Of a stretch of DNA of 64,000 bases, positions 43,349 to 51,749 are shown one piece after another. Origin of the DNA: Sphingomonas sanguinis NBRC 13937 (GTDB lineage: Bacteria > Pseudomonadota > Alphaproteobacteria > Sphingomonadales > Sphingomonadaceae). Location: assembly GCF_001591005.1 (NCBI RefSeq), contig NZ_BCTY01000012.1:1-64000 (forward strand), read 5' to 3'. Numbering within the stretch: position 1 is the first letter of the stretch; each line of letters begins with the position of its first letter. Both the position numbers and the translations under genes were made by a program. The notes beneath the pieces were generated by a model, which saw only the letters and a list, made by a program, of their open reading frames with translations, was not told the origin of the DNA and did not search any database.

Positions 43349-44032
43349 ATGTCCTTCTTCAAACCCCTGCTCGCCGGAGCCACGCTGCCGGGTCGCCTGA
43401 TCGCCTGTGTCGGCGCGGTGATCGGCATCGGGCTGACCATCATCGTCTGCGGCGGGTTGCCGCCGCTTGGCCCCGACCTGCCAATCATCGTCGCGCCGCT
43501 GGGCGCGTCGGCGGTGCTGGTCTTCGCGGTGCCCGCCAGTCCGCTGGCCCAGCCCTGGTCGGTGGTCGGTGGCAATGTCCTGTCGACGCTGGTCGGGGTC
43601 GCGGCCTTTCAAGCGATCCCCTCGCTGCCGTTGGCGGCGGGCTGCGCGGTGGGCGGTGCGATCCTGGTCATGTCGCTGGCGCGCTGCCTGCATCCGCCGG
43701 GCGGGGCGGCGGCACTGACCGCCGTGATCGGCAGCCAGGGCATTCATGCGGCGGGTTTCGCCTTCGCCTTCGCACCGGTGGCGATCAACTCGATCGCGCT
43801 GGTCGCGATCGGCATGGCCTTTCACCGCGCGACGGGGCGCAGCTATCCGCACGAGCCGGCGGTGATGCCGCCTGCCGCCAGCCCCGCGCTGATCGGCCCC
43901 GAGGATGTCGACGCCGCGCTGGAGGAGATGCACGAGAGCTTCGACATCGCGCGCGAGGACCTCGACACGCTGCTCGCCCATGCCGAGCGCCATGCACGGG
44001 CGAGGACGGGTCCGGTCCGGGGGAAGCGCTAA
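43349..44032 (+). CDS. HPP-family membrane protein
   Basis: 227 residues with four hydrophobic segments and the family signature CLHPPGGAAAL between helices. The C-terminal ~60 residues (EDVDAALEEMHESFDIAREDLDTLL) are a charged cytoplasmic helix extension. HPP proteins have been linked to nitrite or other anion transport, but the function is not settled. It ends just before the bidirectional-looking terminator at 44064 and is convergent with the TonB receptor gene. Confidence 0.82.
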   Translation: MSFFKPLLAGATLPGRLIACVGAVIGIGLTIIVCGGLPPLGPDLPIIVAPLGASAVLVFAVPASPLAQPWSVVGGNVLSTLVGVAAFQAIPSLPLAAGCAVGGAILVMSLARCLHPPGGAAALTAVIGSQGIHAAGFAFAFAPVAINSIALVAIGMAFHRATGRSYPHEPAVMPPAASPALIGPEDVDAALEEMHESFDIAREDLDTLLAHAERHARARTGPVRGKR

Positions 44033-44063
44033 GCGCGGGGGGCGTGAGGCGCACCTCAAGAAA

Positions 44064-44097
44064 AAGGCCCGCCCCTCACAAAGAGGGACGGGCCTTC
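44064..44097 (-). terminator. Terminator of the TonB receptor gene
   Basis: On the minus strand AAGGCCCGTCCCTC pairs with AGGGGCGGGCCTT around TTTGTG and is followed by TTTTCTT, 20 bp beyond the receptor stop. It also faces the HPP gene from the other side. Confidence 0.85.
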
Positions 44098-44116
44098 CTT
44101 CAACCGGTCACACCGA

Positions 44117-46435
44117 TCAGCGATACTTGCCGCTGAACGAGATGCCGATGACGCGCGGTTCGTTGAACACCGCCGCCATATAGTTTTCGATCACGCCCTT
44201 CAGGTTCTTCTCGTTCGTGATGTTGCGGGCGAAGACCGACAGGCTCCAGTCGTCGTTCGGCGCGGAATAGCCGATGCTCAGGCCGCCCTCGAAATTGCCG
44301 TTCGAGGTGAACTCCTTGGTCCGATAGAGGACGAAGTTGGTGTAGCCCTGCAGGTTCCAGTCGGTCGAGATGAACGCCTTGCCCTGGTTCGCCAGCGGGA
44401 TGTCGTACTTGGCCGCGACGTTGACGTTATATTCCGGCGCGTTGGGCAACGGGTTGCCGTTGATCTGCGCGAAATAGGCGTTGGCGCCGAACACCGTGCG
44501 GGTCACGAACGGGTCGAGCACGGTGCATACCTGGACGCCGTTCAGGCCGCAGGTCTGGGCGAAGACGCGCTTGTCGCGGATTTCCGAGTGCAGCAGGCTG
44601 ACACCCGCCGACAGGGCCAGATTGCGTACCGGTAGCCACTGCGCATCGGCTTCCAGGCCATAGGCGATCGCCTTGTTGGCGTTGAACAGCACGCCGTTGC
44701 CGTCCGAGTCGTTGCCGTTCAGCTGGATGCCCTTCACGCGGTACGCGAAGGCGGCGGCGTTCAGGCGCAGCGTGTTGTCGAAGAATTTCGACTTGAAGCC
44801 GGTCTCGAACGACAGGTTGGTTTCCGAGTTCGCGGTGGTGAAGTCCGAATTGAACACCGCCGAGCGACCCTGGATGGTCGGCCCGCGGAAGCCGCGCGCG
44901 GCGCGGACATAGACGTTCACGTTCGGATTGACTTCATACAGCGCCGACAGGTCCCAGCTGGGCTGGGTGTCCGACAGGCGCACGTCGCGGCGCCCGCGAT
45001 AGGTCGACACGCCAGCGGCGGTGTCGGCGGTGCGCAGCAGCTGGGTCCGCTTGGTGTCCTCGCTGATGCGGCCACCGGCGGTCAGGGTCAGGCGATCGGT
45101 CGCGCGGTAGCTGACCTGGCCGAACACGCCCCACGAGGTGTTGACGTCGTGCAGGCGGACCCAGTTGTTGGGGTTCGCACCGATCAGGAACGCACGCTGA
45201 TAGAAGTCAGTGATGTCGCGGCTGTCGAAATAGATGCCGCCGACCTGCCACTTGAACGCGCCCGTGCCGGTCGAGGCCAGGCGGACTTCCTGCGTCCACT
45301 GGTCGAGACCCCGGACCTGGCCCTGGCTCAGGCCATAGCCATTGGCCACGCCGTTGACCGGGAAGTTCGCCGCCGCGCCGCCGTCGGTGTCGCCCTTGCT
45401 GAAGCCGGCCGTGGTCTCATAGGCGGTGATCGAGGTCAGCTCGGCCCCGCCCATGTCCCAGGCGGCGCGCAGCGACGACCCTTGCGTGTCATAGGACTGC
45501 GGATTGCCCTGACCCTCGTCATAGGCGACGCGGTCGCGCGGCTCGGCCGACACATCGCGCGAACCCTTCTTCAGCGCCCCGCGGTGGAACAGCGTCGAGG
45601 TGCCGTCATACCAGCGGGCATGGCCCGACAGGTTGAACGACAGCGTATCGGTCGGCGTCAGCAGCAGCTGGAGGCGCACGTCGCGCTCGGTAAAGCCGCC
45701 CATCGCGTCGTTCTTCGGGGTCAGCGTGCGGTCGGCGCTGGGCCCCGCATAGACATTGTCGACCCAGTTGTCGCGGTGCTGGACCAGCGCCGACAGGCGG
45801 AAGGCCAGCACGTCGCGGATCAGCGGACCGCCGACACCGGCGTCCATGCTGATCGTGTTGTAGCTGCCGATCGAGGCAGTGGCGCGGCTCTGGAAGCTTT
45901 GCGTCGGCTTGATCGTGTCGAACTTGATGATGCCTGCGGTCGTGTTGCGACCGAAGAGCGAGCCCTGCGGGCCGCGCAGCACTTCGACCTGGTCGACGTC
46001 GAACACCGGGTTCGACTTCAGCACGACATGCTCCAGGACCACATCGTCCTGGATGATCGACACGGGCTGCGACGCGCCCAGATAGAAGTCGATATTGCCC
46101 AGGCCGCGAATGTAGAAGCGCGGGAAGATGCGACCGGTGGTCGTCTCGGCATACAGGCCGGGCACGCGGCCCGACAGCGCCAGGATGTCTTCGCCGCCCT
46201 GCTGGAAGGTGCGCAGGTTCGACCCGCTGACCACGCCCACCGACACTGGCACGCGGTTCAGGCTTTCCGAGCGGCGCTCGGCGGTGACGACGACGTCGCC
46301 CAGGCCCAGTTGCTCATCGGTGGCGGCAGCGGTCGGGGCCGCGCCCTGGTCGGCGGTCTGCGCCATCGCCGGCACGGTCGCCAGCACACCCCACGCCGCG
46401 CCCAGCAGCGCCGCGGTCTTGATTACGGATTTCAT
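44117..46435 (-). CDS. TonB-dependent receptor
   Basis: 772 residues from ATG 46435 (the ATG at 46465 precedes the signal). Signal MKSVIKTAALLGAAWG..AMAQ, then a TonB-box area (LGDVVVTAERRSESLNRVP), a plug with FYIRGLGN and QVEVLRGPQGSLFGRN, and a 22-strand barrel with typical aromatic strands. It belongs to the large sphingomonad group near siderophore or plant-compound receptors; the ligand is not predictable. It lacks a final Phe, ending SGKYR. The divergent AtoE-type transporter starts 222 bp away, so both may serve the same nutrient. Confidence 0.9.
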   Translation of the reverse strand: MKSVIKTAALLGAAWGVLATVPAMAQTADQGAAPTAAATDEQLGLGDVVVTAERRSESLNRVPVSVGVVSGSNLRTFQQGGEDILALSGRVPGLYAETTTGRIFPRFYIRGLGNIDFYLGASQPVSIIQDDVVLEHVVLKSNPVFDVDQVEVLRGPQGSLFGRNTTAGIIKFDTIKPTQSFQSRATASIGSYNTISMDAGVGGPLIRDVLAFRLSALVQHRDNWVDNVYAGPSADRTLTPKNDAMGGFTERDVRLQLLLTPTDTLSFNLSGHARWYDGTSTLFHRGALKKGSRDVSAEPRDRVAYDEGQGNPQSYDTQGSSLRAAWDMGGAELTSITAYETTAGFSKGDTDGGAAANFPVNGVANGYGLSQGQVRGLDQWTQEVRLASTGTGAFKWQVGGIYFDSRDITDFYQRAFLIGANPNNWVRLHDVNTSWGVFGQVSYRATDRLTLTAGGRISEDTKRTQLLRTADTAAGVSTYRGRRDVRLSDTQPSWDLSALYEVNPNVNVYVRAARGFRGPTIQGRSAVFNSDFTTANSETNLSFETGFKSKFFDNTLRLNAAAFAYRVKGIQLNGNDSDGNGVLFNANKAIAYGLEADAQWLPVRNLALSAGVSLLHSEIRDKRVFAQTCGLNGVQVCTVLDPFVTRTVFGANAYFAQINGNPLPNAPEYNVNVAAKYDIPLANQGKAFISTDWNLQGYTNFVLYRTKEFTSNGNFEGGLSIGYSAPNDDWSLSVFARNITNEKNLKGVIENYMAAVFNEPRVIGISFSGKYR

Positions 46436-46657
46436 ATAGTCCCCACGCTCCGTCGGGTGGTTCACGCCGCCCGACTGATTGCTATTCTCCCGGTAATCGG
46501 GGCGGTTAGGGGCACATTATGGCGCTCGCGTGACAGAGCTGATGCGCCCGCGCCACACTGCGCCGAAATTGCAACCGGGGACCGTGCAACATGAAGGCCG
46601 CCGCCGCATTGATGCGACGAGCGGCCGTTTCGACGGTGCAACAAAGGGGGGAGCGGG

Positions 46658-48085
46658 ATGGCGAGGGAGCGGACAGCGGCAGGGGACGGGCGTCTGGCCC
46701 GGCTCGCCCTGCGCTTCACGGGCTGGGCCGAACGCTGGTTTCCCGATGCCTTCATCTTCGTAGCGATCGCGGTCGTCGTCGTGGCGGTGGCGGCCTTGGT
46801 CAATGGCGCATCGGCGCCAGCGGTGGCCAAGAGCTTTGGCGACGGCTTCTGGACGCTGATCCCCTTCACCATGCAGATGGCGTTCGTGACGATCGGCGGG
46901 TACGTCGTCGCCACCTCTGCGCCGGTCCAGCGGCTGATCGACTGGCTGGCCCGGCGGCCGCGCAGTGCGCGGGGAGCGATCGGCATGATCGCGCTGGCGA
47001 CCATGGTGTCGTCGCTGCTCAGCTGGGGACTGAGCCTGATCTTCGGCGGACTGCTGGCGCGCGCCTGTGCACGGCGGCGCGACCTGCGCATGGATTACCG
47101 GGCGGCGGGGGCGGCGGCCTATCTGGGGCTGGGCGCGACCTGGGCGATGGGGCTGTCCTCCTCGGCGGCGCAGCTTCAGGCGAACCCGGCCAGCCTGCCG
47201 CCTGCGCTGCTGCCCACCACCGGCGTCATCCCGTTCAGCCAGACTATCTTCCTGTGGCAGTCGATGCTGATCGCGGGTGTCCTGATCGTCCTCTCGACCG
47301 TCATCGCCATGGCGTCGGCCCCGGGCCGGGATGCCGCCGTGACGGCCGAGGACATGGGCATCGACCCGGCGCGCGAGGACGATGCGCTGCCGCCGCGCAC
47401 CCAGCCGGGCGAGTGGCTGGAACATGCCCCGCTCGTCACCGTCCTGATCGGCCTGTTGGCGGTGGGCTGGCTGGTACAGGAGTTCGCGAAGGCGGACTGG
47501 ATGGTCGCGATCTCCAACCTCAACACCTATAATTTCCTGTTCCTGATGGCCGGCCTGGTGCTGCACTGGCGGCCCAAGCGCTTCCTGATCGCGCTGGCCC
47601 GCGCGGTGCCCGCGACGGCGGGCATCCTGATCCAATATCCCTTCTACGCCGCCATCGCCGCGATGCTGACGGGGGCGAAGAACGGGGCGGGAGTTGGCGT
47701 CGCCGACCAGATCGCGCACGCCTTTGTCGTGCTCAACGCGCCCGGCTCCTTTCCGCTGACCATGGGCGCCTGTTCGGCGATCCTGGGATTCTTCGTGCCG
47801 TCGGGGGGCGGCAAGTGGCTGCTGGAGGCGCCCTATGTGATGCAGGCGGCCAACGAACTGCACGTCCATCTCGGCTGGGCGGTGCAGATCTACAATGCGG
47901 CGGAGGCGCTGCCCAATCTCATCAACCCCTTCTGGATGTTGCCTTTGCTCGGCATATTGGGGTTGAAGGCACGGGATATCGTGGGGTTCAGCTTCCTGCA
48001 GCTGATCGTCCATCTGCCGGTCGTCCTGTTCCTTCTCTGGGCCCTGTCCTTCACCCTGCCGTACCAGCCGCCCGTCCTGCCGTGA
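46658..48085 (+). CDS. atoE: Short-chain fatty acid transporter, AtoE family
   Basis: 475 residues with about 12 hydrophobic segments. The N-terminal pattern RLALRFTGWAERWFPDAFIFV and the later AIAAMLTGAKNGAGVG...MGACSAILGFFVPSGGGKW are typical of AtoE short-chain fatty acid permeases. It would import acetate to butyrate-type acids. The start is ATG 46658. It is divergent from the TonB receptor, with about 220 bp of promoter region between. The valine/isobutyrate cluster 10 kb away would benefit from branched short-chain acids, but there is no direct link. Confidence 0.85.
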   Translation: MARERTAAGDGRLARLALRFTGWAERWFPDAFIFVAIAVVVVAVAALVNGASAPAVAKSFGDGFWTLIPFTMQMAFVTIGGYVVATSAPVQRLIDWLARRPRSARGAIGMIALATMVSSLLSWGLSLIFGGLLARACARRRDLRMDYRAAGAAAYLGLGATWAMGLSSSAAQLQANPASLPPALLPTTGVIPFSQTIFLWQSMLIAGVLIVLSTVIAMASAPGRDAAVTAEDMGIDPAREDDALPPRTQPGEWLEHAPLVTVLIGLLAVGWLVQEFAKADWMVAISNLNTYNFLFLMAGLVLHWRPKRFLIALARAVPATAGILIQYPFYAAIAAMLTGAKNGAGVGVADQIAHAFVVLNAPGSFPLTMGACSAILGFFVPSGGGKWLLEAPYVMQAANELHVHLGWAVQIYNAAEALPNLINPFWMLPLLGILGLKARDIVGFSFLQLIVHLPVVLFLLWALSFTLPYQPPVLP

Positions 48086-48280
48086 CCGCCGCTGATGACC
48101 CGGGTGTCACATTGGTGTAACAGCGTTTTGCTTGACGGAGGGGCCGCGACTGGTCAGGGGGGCGACGTTCGTGCCATCCTGGCTTCATGACCTTTTCGCG
48201 GTCCGGCGTTTCGTCGTGGCCCGATCGGTCATGGCCGAAAGATGCGCACGGTTTCGGATCACTATCGGGGTTACCGACTG

Positions 48281-48925
48281 ATGTTCGCCTGGTTCCAACG
48301 CCTCCTGCCGAAGACCGGCAATTTCTTCGCGCTGTTCGAGGCGCAAGCCGCCACGATATTGGCGGGGGCCGAGGCCACCGTCCGGCTGTTCGACACGCAG
48401 GGCAACACCGCCGACGAGATCGCCGCCGTCGCCGCGCGCGAGCATGACGCCGACGAGATCACCCGCCAGGTCCTGACCTCGGTCCGCTCGACCTTCCTGA
48501 CGCCGTTCGACCGCGCCTCGATCACCTCGCTGATCGGGTCGATGGACGACACGATCGACGAGATGCACGCCGCCGCCACCGCGATCGGCCTGTACCGCCT
48601 GACCAGCTTCGCGCCCGAGATGCGCGAGATGGCGGCGGTCGCGGTCGAGGCGGCCAAGCTGACCGTCGAGGCGATGCCGCTGATGCGCGACGTCGCGCGC
48701 AACGGCGACCGGCTCCACGCGCTGACCGAGGAGCTGGTCCGGCTGGAAGGGCGCGCCGATGAGATCCATGCGGCGGGCCTGAAGCGCACGCTGGAGGAAT
48801 GTGGCGAGCGCGACACGCTGCGCTTCGTCATCGAAAAGGAAGTGTACAAGCATCTGGAGCGCATCCTCGACGCGTTCGAGGATGTCGCCGACGAGATCGA
48901 CGGCATCGTCATCGATCACGCCTGA
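48281..48925 (+). CDS. DUF47 (PhoU-like) protein, Pit partner
   Basis: 214 residues from ATG 48281. All-helical DUF47 pattern: MFAWFQRLLPKTGNFFALFEAQA, EHDADEITRQVLTSVRSTFLTPFDR, ITSLIGSMDDTIDEMHAA, and EEVYKHLERILDAFEDVADEID at the end. These PhoU-related proteins regulate Pit phosphate transporters. The pit gene follows after 11 bp and they form one operon. The earlier in-frame ATG 48242 lacks a ribosome site. Confidence 0.88.
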   Translation: MFAWFQRLLPKTGNFFALFEAQAATILAGAEATVRLFDTQGNTADEIAAVAAREHDADEITRQVLTSVRSTFLTPFDRASITSLIGSMDDTIDEMHAAATAIGLYRLTSFAPEMREMAAVAVEAAKLTVEAMPLMRDVARNGDRLHALTEELVRLEGRADEIHAAGLKRTLEECGERDTLRFVIEKEVYKHLERILDAFEDVADEIDGIVIDHA

Positions 48926-48936
48926 GGCGCGGGGTC

Positions 48937-49950
48937 ATGCACGAACTTGCCTTTCCGTTACTGGCCGGCCTGATCCTGGTCGCGCTGGCCTTCGACTATC
49001 TGAACGGGCTGCATGACGCGGCCAATTCGATCGCGACCGTGGTGGCGACGCGACTGCTGTCGCCGGTCGCGGCGGTGCTGTTCGCCGCCTTCTTCAACTT
49101 CGCCGCCTATTTCCTGACCGTCGCCTTTCCCAGCCTGCACAAGGTGGCGGAGACGGTCGGCAAGGGCCTGATCGCCCAGGACGTGGTGACGCCCGCCGTC
49201 ATCTTCGGCGCGCTGGGCGGGGCGATGGCGTGGAACGTCATCACCTGGCTGCGCGGTATTCCGTCGTCGAGCAGCCATGCGCTGGTCGGCGGGTTGGTCG
49301 GCGCGGGCGTGGCCCATGCGGGTACGGGCGCGGTGCAGTGGGCGGGGCTCAACAAGACGCTGCTCGCCATCGTGCTGTCGCCGATGCTGGGCATGATGCT
49401 GGCGATGCTGGTCATGCTGCTGAGCAGCTGGGGCTTACGCCGCTCGACGGCGGGGCAGGCGGAGCGCAGCTTCCGTGCGCTGCACCTCGTTTCCTCGGCT
49501 GCCTATTCGCTCAGCCACGGCCTGAACGACGCGCAGAAGACGATGGGGATCATCACCGTCCTCCTCTATTCGACCGGCCGCCTGACCGGCCCGTTCGAGG
49601 TGCCGCACTGGGTCGCCATCTCCTGCTATGTCGCCATGGCGCTGGGCACGATGACCGGCGGCTGGAAGATCATCGAGACGATGGGCAGCCGCATCACCAA
49701 GCTGTCGCAGCACCAGGGGTTCAGCGCCTCGACCGCCGGCTCGATCGTGATCTTCTGCGCTTCGGCCTTGGGTATCCCGGTGTCGACGACGCATACCATC
49801 ACCGGATCGATCATCGGCGCGGGCGTGGCGCGGCGCGCCTCGGCGGTGCGCTGGGGCGTGGCGGGCAATGTGGTGATCGCCTGGATCATCACCATCCCGG
49901 CCTCGGCCGCGATGGGGGCGGGGTTCTACCTGCTGACCCGGTTGTTCTGA
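48937..49950 (+). CDS. pit: PiT-family inorganic phosphate transporter
   Basis: 337 residues, about ten helices. It carries the two internal PiT repeats: FDYLNGLHDAANSIATVVATR near the N-terminus and SLSHGLNDAQKTMGII in the second half, plus GIPSSSSHALVG and GIPVSTTHTITGSI, the Ser/Thr/His-rich re-entrant motifs. It takes up phosphate, often as a metal complex, driven by protons. DUF47-Pit is a common pair. It ends 7 bp before a strong terminator. Confidence 0.93.
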   Translation: MHELAFPLLAGLILVALAFDYLNGLHDAANSIATVVATRLLSPVAAVLFAAFFNFAAYFLTVAFPSLHKVAETVGKGLIAQDVVTPAVIFGALGGAMAWNVITWLRGIPSSSSHALVGGLVGAGVAHAGTGAVQWAGLNKTLLAIVLSPMLGMMLAMLVMLLSSWGLRRSTAGQAERSFRALHLVSSAAYSLSHGLNDAQKTMGIITVLLYSTGRLTGPFEVPHWVAISCYVAMALGTMTGGWKIIETMGSRITKLSQHQGFSASTAGSIVIFCASALGIPVSTTHTITGSIIGAGVARRASAVRWGVAGNVVIAWIITIPASAAMGAGFYLLTRLF

Positions 49951-49956
49951 TCGAGG

Positions 49957-49985
49957 GGGGAGGGCGACGCGTCCTCCCCTTTTTT
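49957..49985 (+). terminator. Terminator of DUF47-pit
   Basis: GGGGAGG pairs with CCTCCCC over GCGACGCGT and is followed by TTTTTT, 7 bp after the stop. Confidence 0.88.
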
Positions 49986-50055
49986 CTTGTTCCATATGCC
50001 GTTCGGCCTGAGCGGTGTCGAAGGGGCGTAAGGCCCAGCTCCCAAACCGGAACGA

Positions 50056-50244
50056 CCACCCCGGCGAAGGCCGGGGTCCAGTTGCGGTGCGCCGTCGAGC
50101 GTGGGCCCCCATGGCCTCCCACGCAACTGCGCCGCGCGCTTTCAACGACATGGCAACTGGGCCCCGGCCTTCGCCGGGGAACAGAAGGGTATTTATACGT
50201 AGGGCGTAGCGCGACCTCTGCGTCCTCCGCGCCTCTGCGCGAAC
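50056..50244. repeat. REP-like inverted pair (family B) plus one D element
   Basis: CCCCGGCGAAGGCCGGGG with trailing TCCAGTTGC at 50059-50085 is matched by the inverse GCAACTGGGCCCCGGCCTTC at 50152-50178, differing at one base, with a 66-bp spacer. This is a BIME-style pair. A single D element (CTCTGCGTCCTCCGCGCCTC...) lies at 50216-50244. A stem-like GTTCGGCCTGAGCGGTGTCG at about 50000 is a further common sphingomonad repeat. No gene is seen in 49986-50325. Confidence 0.8.
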
Positions 50245-50325
50245 GAAAATCCTGTGGCCATCGATGTCGCTCAGGCCAAACATAGGGGCGGATTTGGGGC
50301 GGGTATCCAAGGCCCCCCCAAACCC

Positions 50326-51749
50326 TCACGATCCCGTAACCGGCCCCCCGGCGGCCTGGAACAGCGCGACCGTATCGGTCATCCGCGCCGCCTTGGCCTG
50401 GATCAGCTGCGACCGGGCCTGCGCGTCCGTCGCGGTGGCGTTCAGCAGTTGCAGCGTTCCCACATCGCCCAGCGCCAGCTGTCGCCGCGCGAAGGTCAGC
50501 GCCTGGCCCGCCGCATTGCTGGCCCGCTGCGCCGCGTCCAGCGCCTGGGCGTCGGTCGACAGGCCGGTCAGCGAGTCCGCGACATTGCCGAACGCCTGTG
50601 GAGCACCGCCTGGCGATATTGTGCCTTCGCCCCGTCCAGCGCCGCTTCCGCCGCCTTTTGCTGATGGCGCAGCGCATTGGCGTGGAACAGCGGCTGGGTG
50701 ATGCCGCCGAGCAGTGCCCAGAAGGGGTTGCCGCTCTTGAACATGTCGCCGAAATTCTGCGCCGAGCCACCGGCATTGGCCGATAGCTGGATGCTGGGCA
50801 GGCGCGCGGCGATGGCGGCGCCGACATCCGCGCCTGCGCCCTGCAACTGTGCCTCCGCCGCCAGCACGTCGGGGCGGCGGTGGACCAGCTCGGACGGGAC
50901 GATGGCGGGCAGCTCGGTCGGCAGGGTCAGCTGTGACAGTTCGGGCAGCGGCGGAAGGGCCGAGCCCGCCGGGCGGCCGATCAGCGTCGCGATGACGGTG
51001 CGTTGCGCCGCTTCGGCGCGGACGAGCGGGGGCAGGGCCCCTTCGGCATTGGCGAGCGCGGCCTGTTGCTGCGCGACGTCGGACGCCCCCACCGCGCCCA
51101 GCCGCTGCCGCTGTTGCAGCGCGCCCAGGATATCGCGGTTGACCTGGATCGCGGTCTGCGCGGCGGCGACCTGCTCGGCCAGGCTCGCCCGTTCGATCAG
51201 GGCGGTGACGAGGTTGGCCGCCACCGTCATCCGCGCGGCGTCCAACTGATGCCGCTGCACCTCGGCCCGCGCGGCGGCGGAGCGGACCTGCGCCCGGTTG
51301 CCGCCGAACGCATCGACGTCATAGGACACGCTGACCTGCGCGGTGTGCAGCGTATAGAGCTGCTGGTTCTGATCCGCGACCGCCGGGGACAGCGCGTTCG
51401 ACACGCGGGTACGCTGCGCCTGATAGTTCAGGCTGCCTTGCGGGAAGAGCAGCGAGCCGCGTGTCGAACGCGCCTGTTCCTGGGCCTGCCGCAGAGAGGC
51501 TTCGGCGACGCCCACATCGTTGTTATGCGCCAGCGCCTCGGAGACCAGCGCGTCGAGCTGGGCATTGCCGAAGGCGTGCCACCATTCGGGCGTGACGCTC
51601 GCCGACATGCTCTGCGCCGGGCCGGTCGCCGGGGCAATGACCGGCGCGGGAGCCATGGGCGGCAGGCTGGCATGGGCGTCCAGATCATGTGGGCCGACTG
51701 CACAGGCCGAGACGCAGGCCAGCAGCGGCAGGGTCAGGAAACGCTTCAT
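50326..51749 (-). pseudogene. Frameshifted outer-membrane factor of the RND efflux operon
   Basis: TolC/NodT-type outer-membrane channel: lipoprotein signal with Cys16 (LACVSAC), then two OMF repeats. Translation runs to AKAQYRQAVLHRRS and stops at TGA 50568. In a +2-shifted frame the family sequence resumes at once as AFGNVADSLTGLSTDAQAL through ARRQLALGDVGTLQLLNA to TGA 50326. The cause is a 2-bp duplication (TGTG instead of TG, about 50597-50600), giving 1424 bp, not a multiple of three. About 90 residues, including final helices, are lost, so pump function is doubtful unless another OMF substitutes. It starts 4 bp overlapping (ATGA) the pump gene. Confidence 0.82.
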
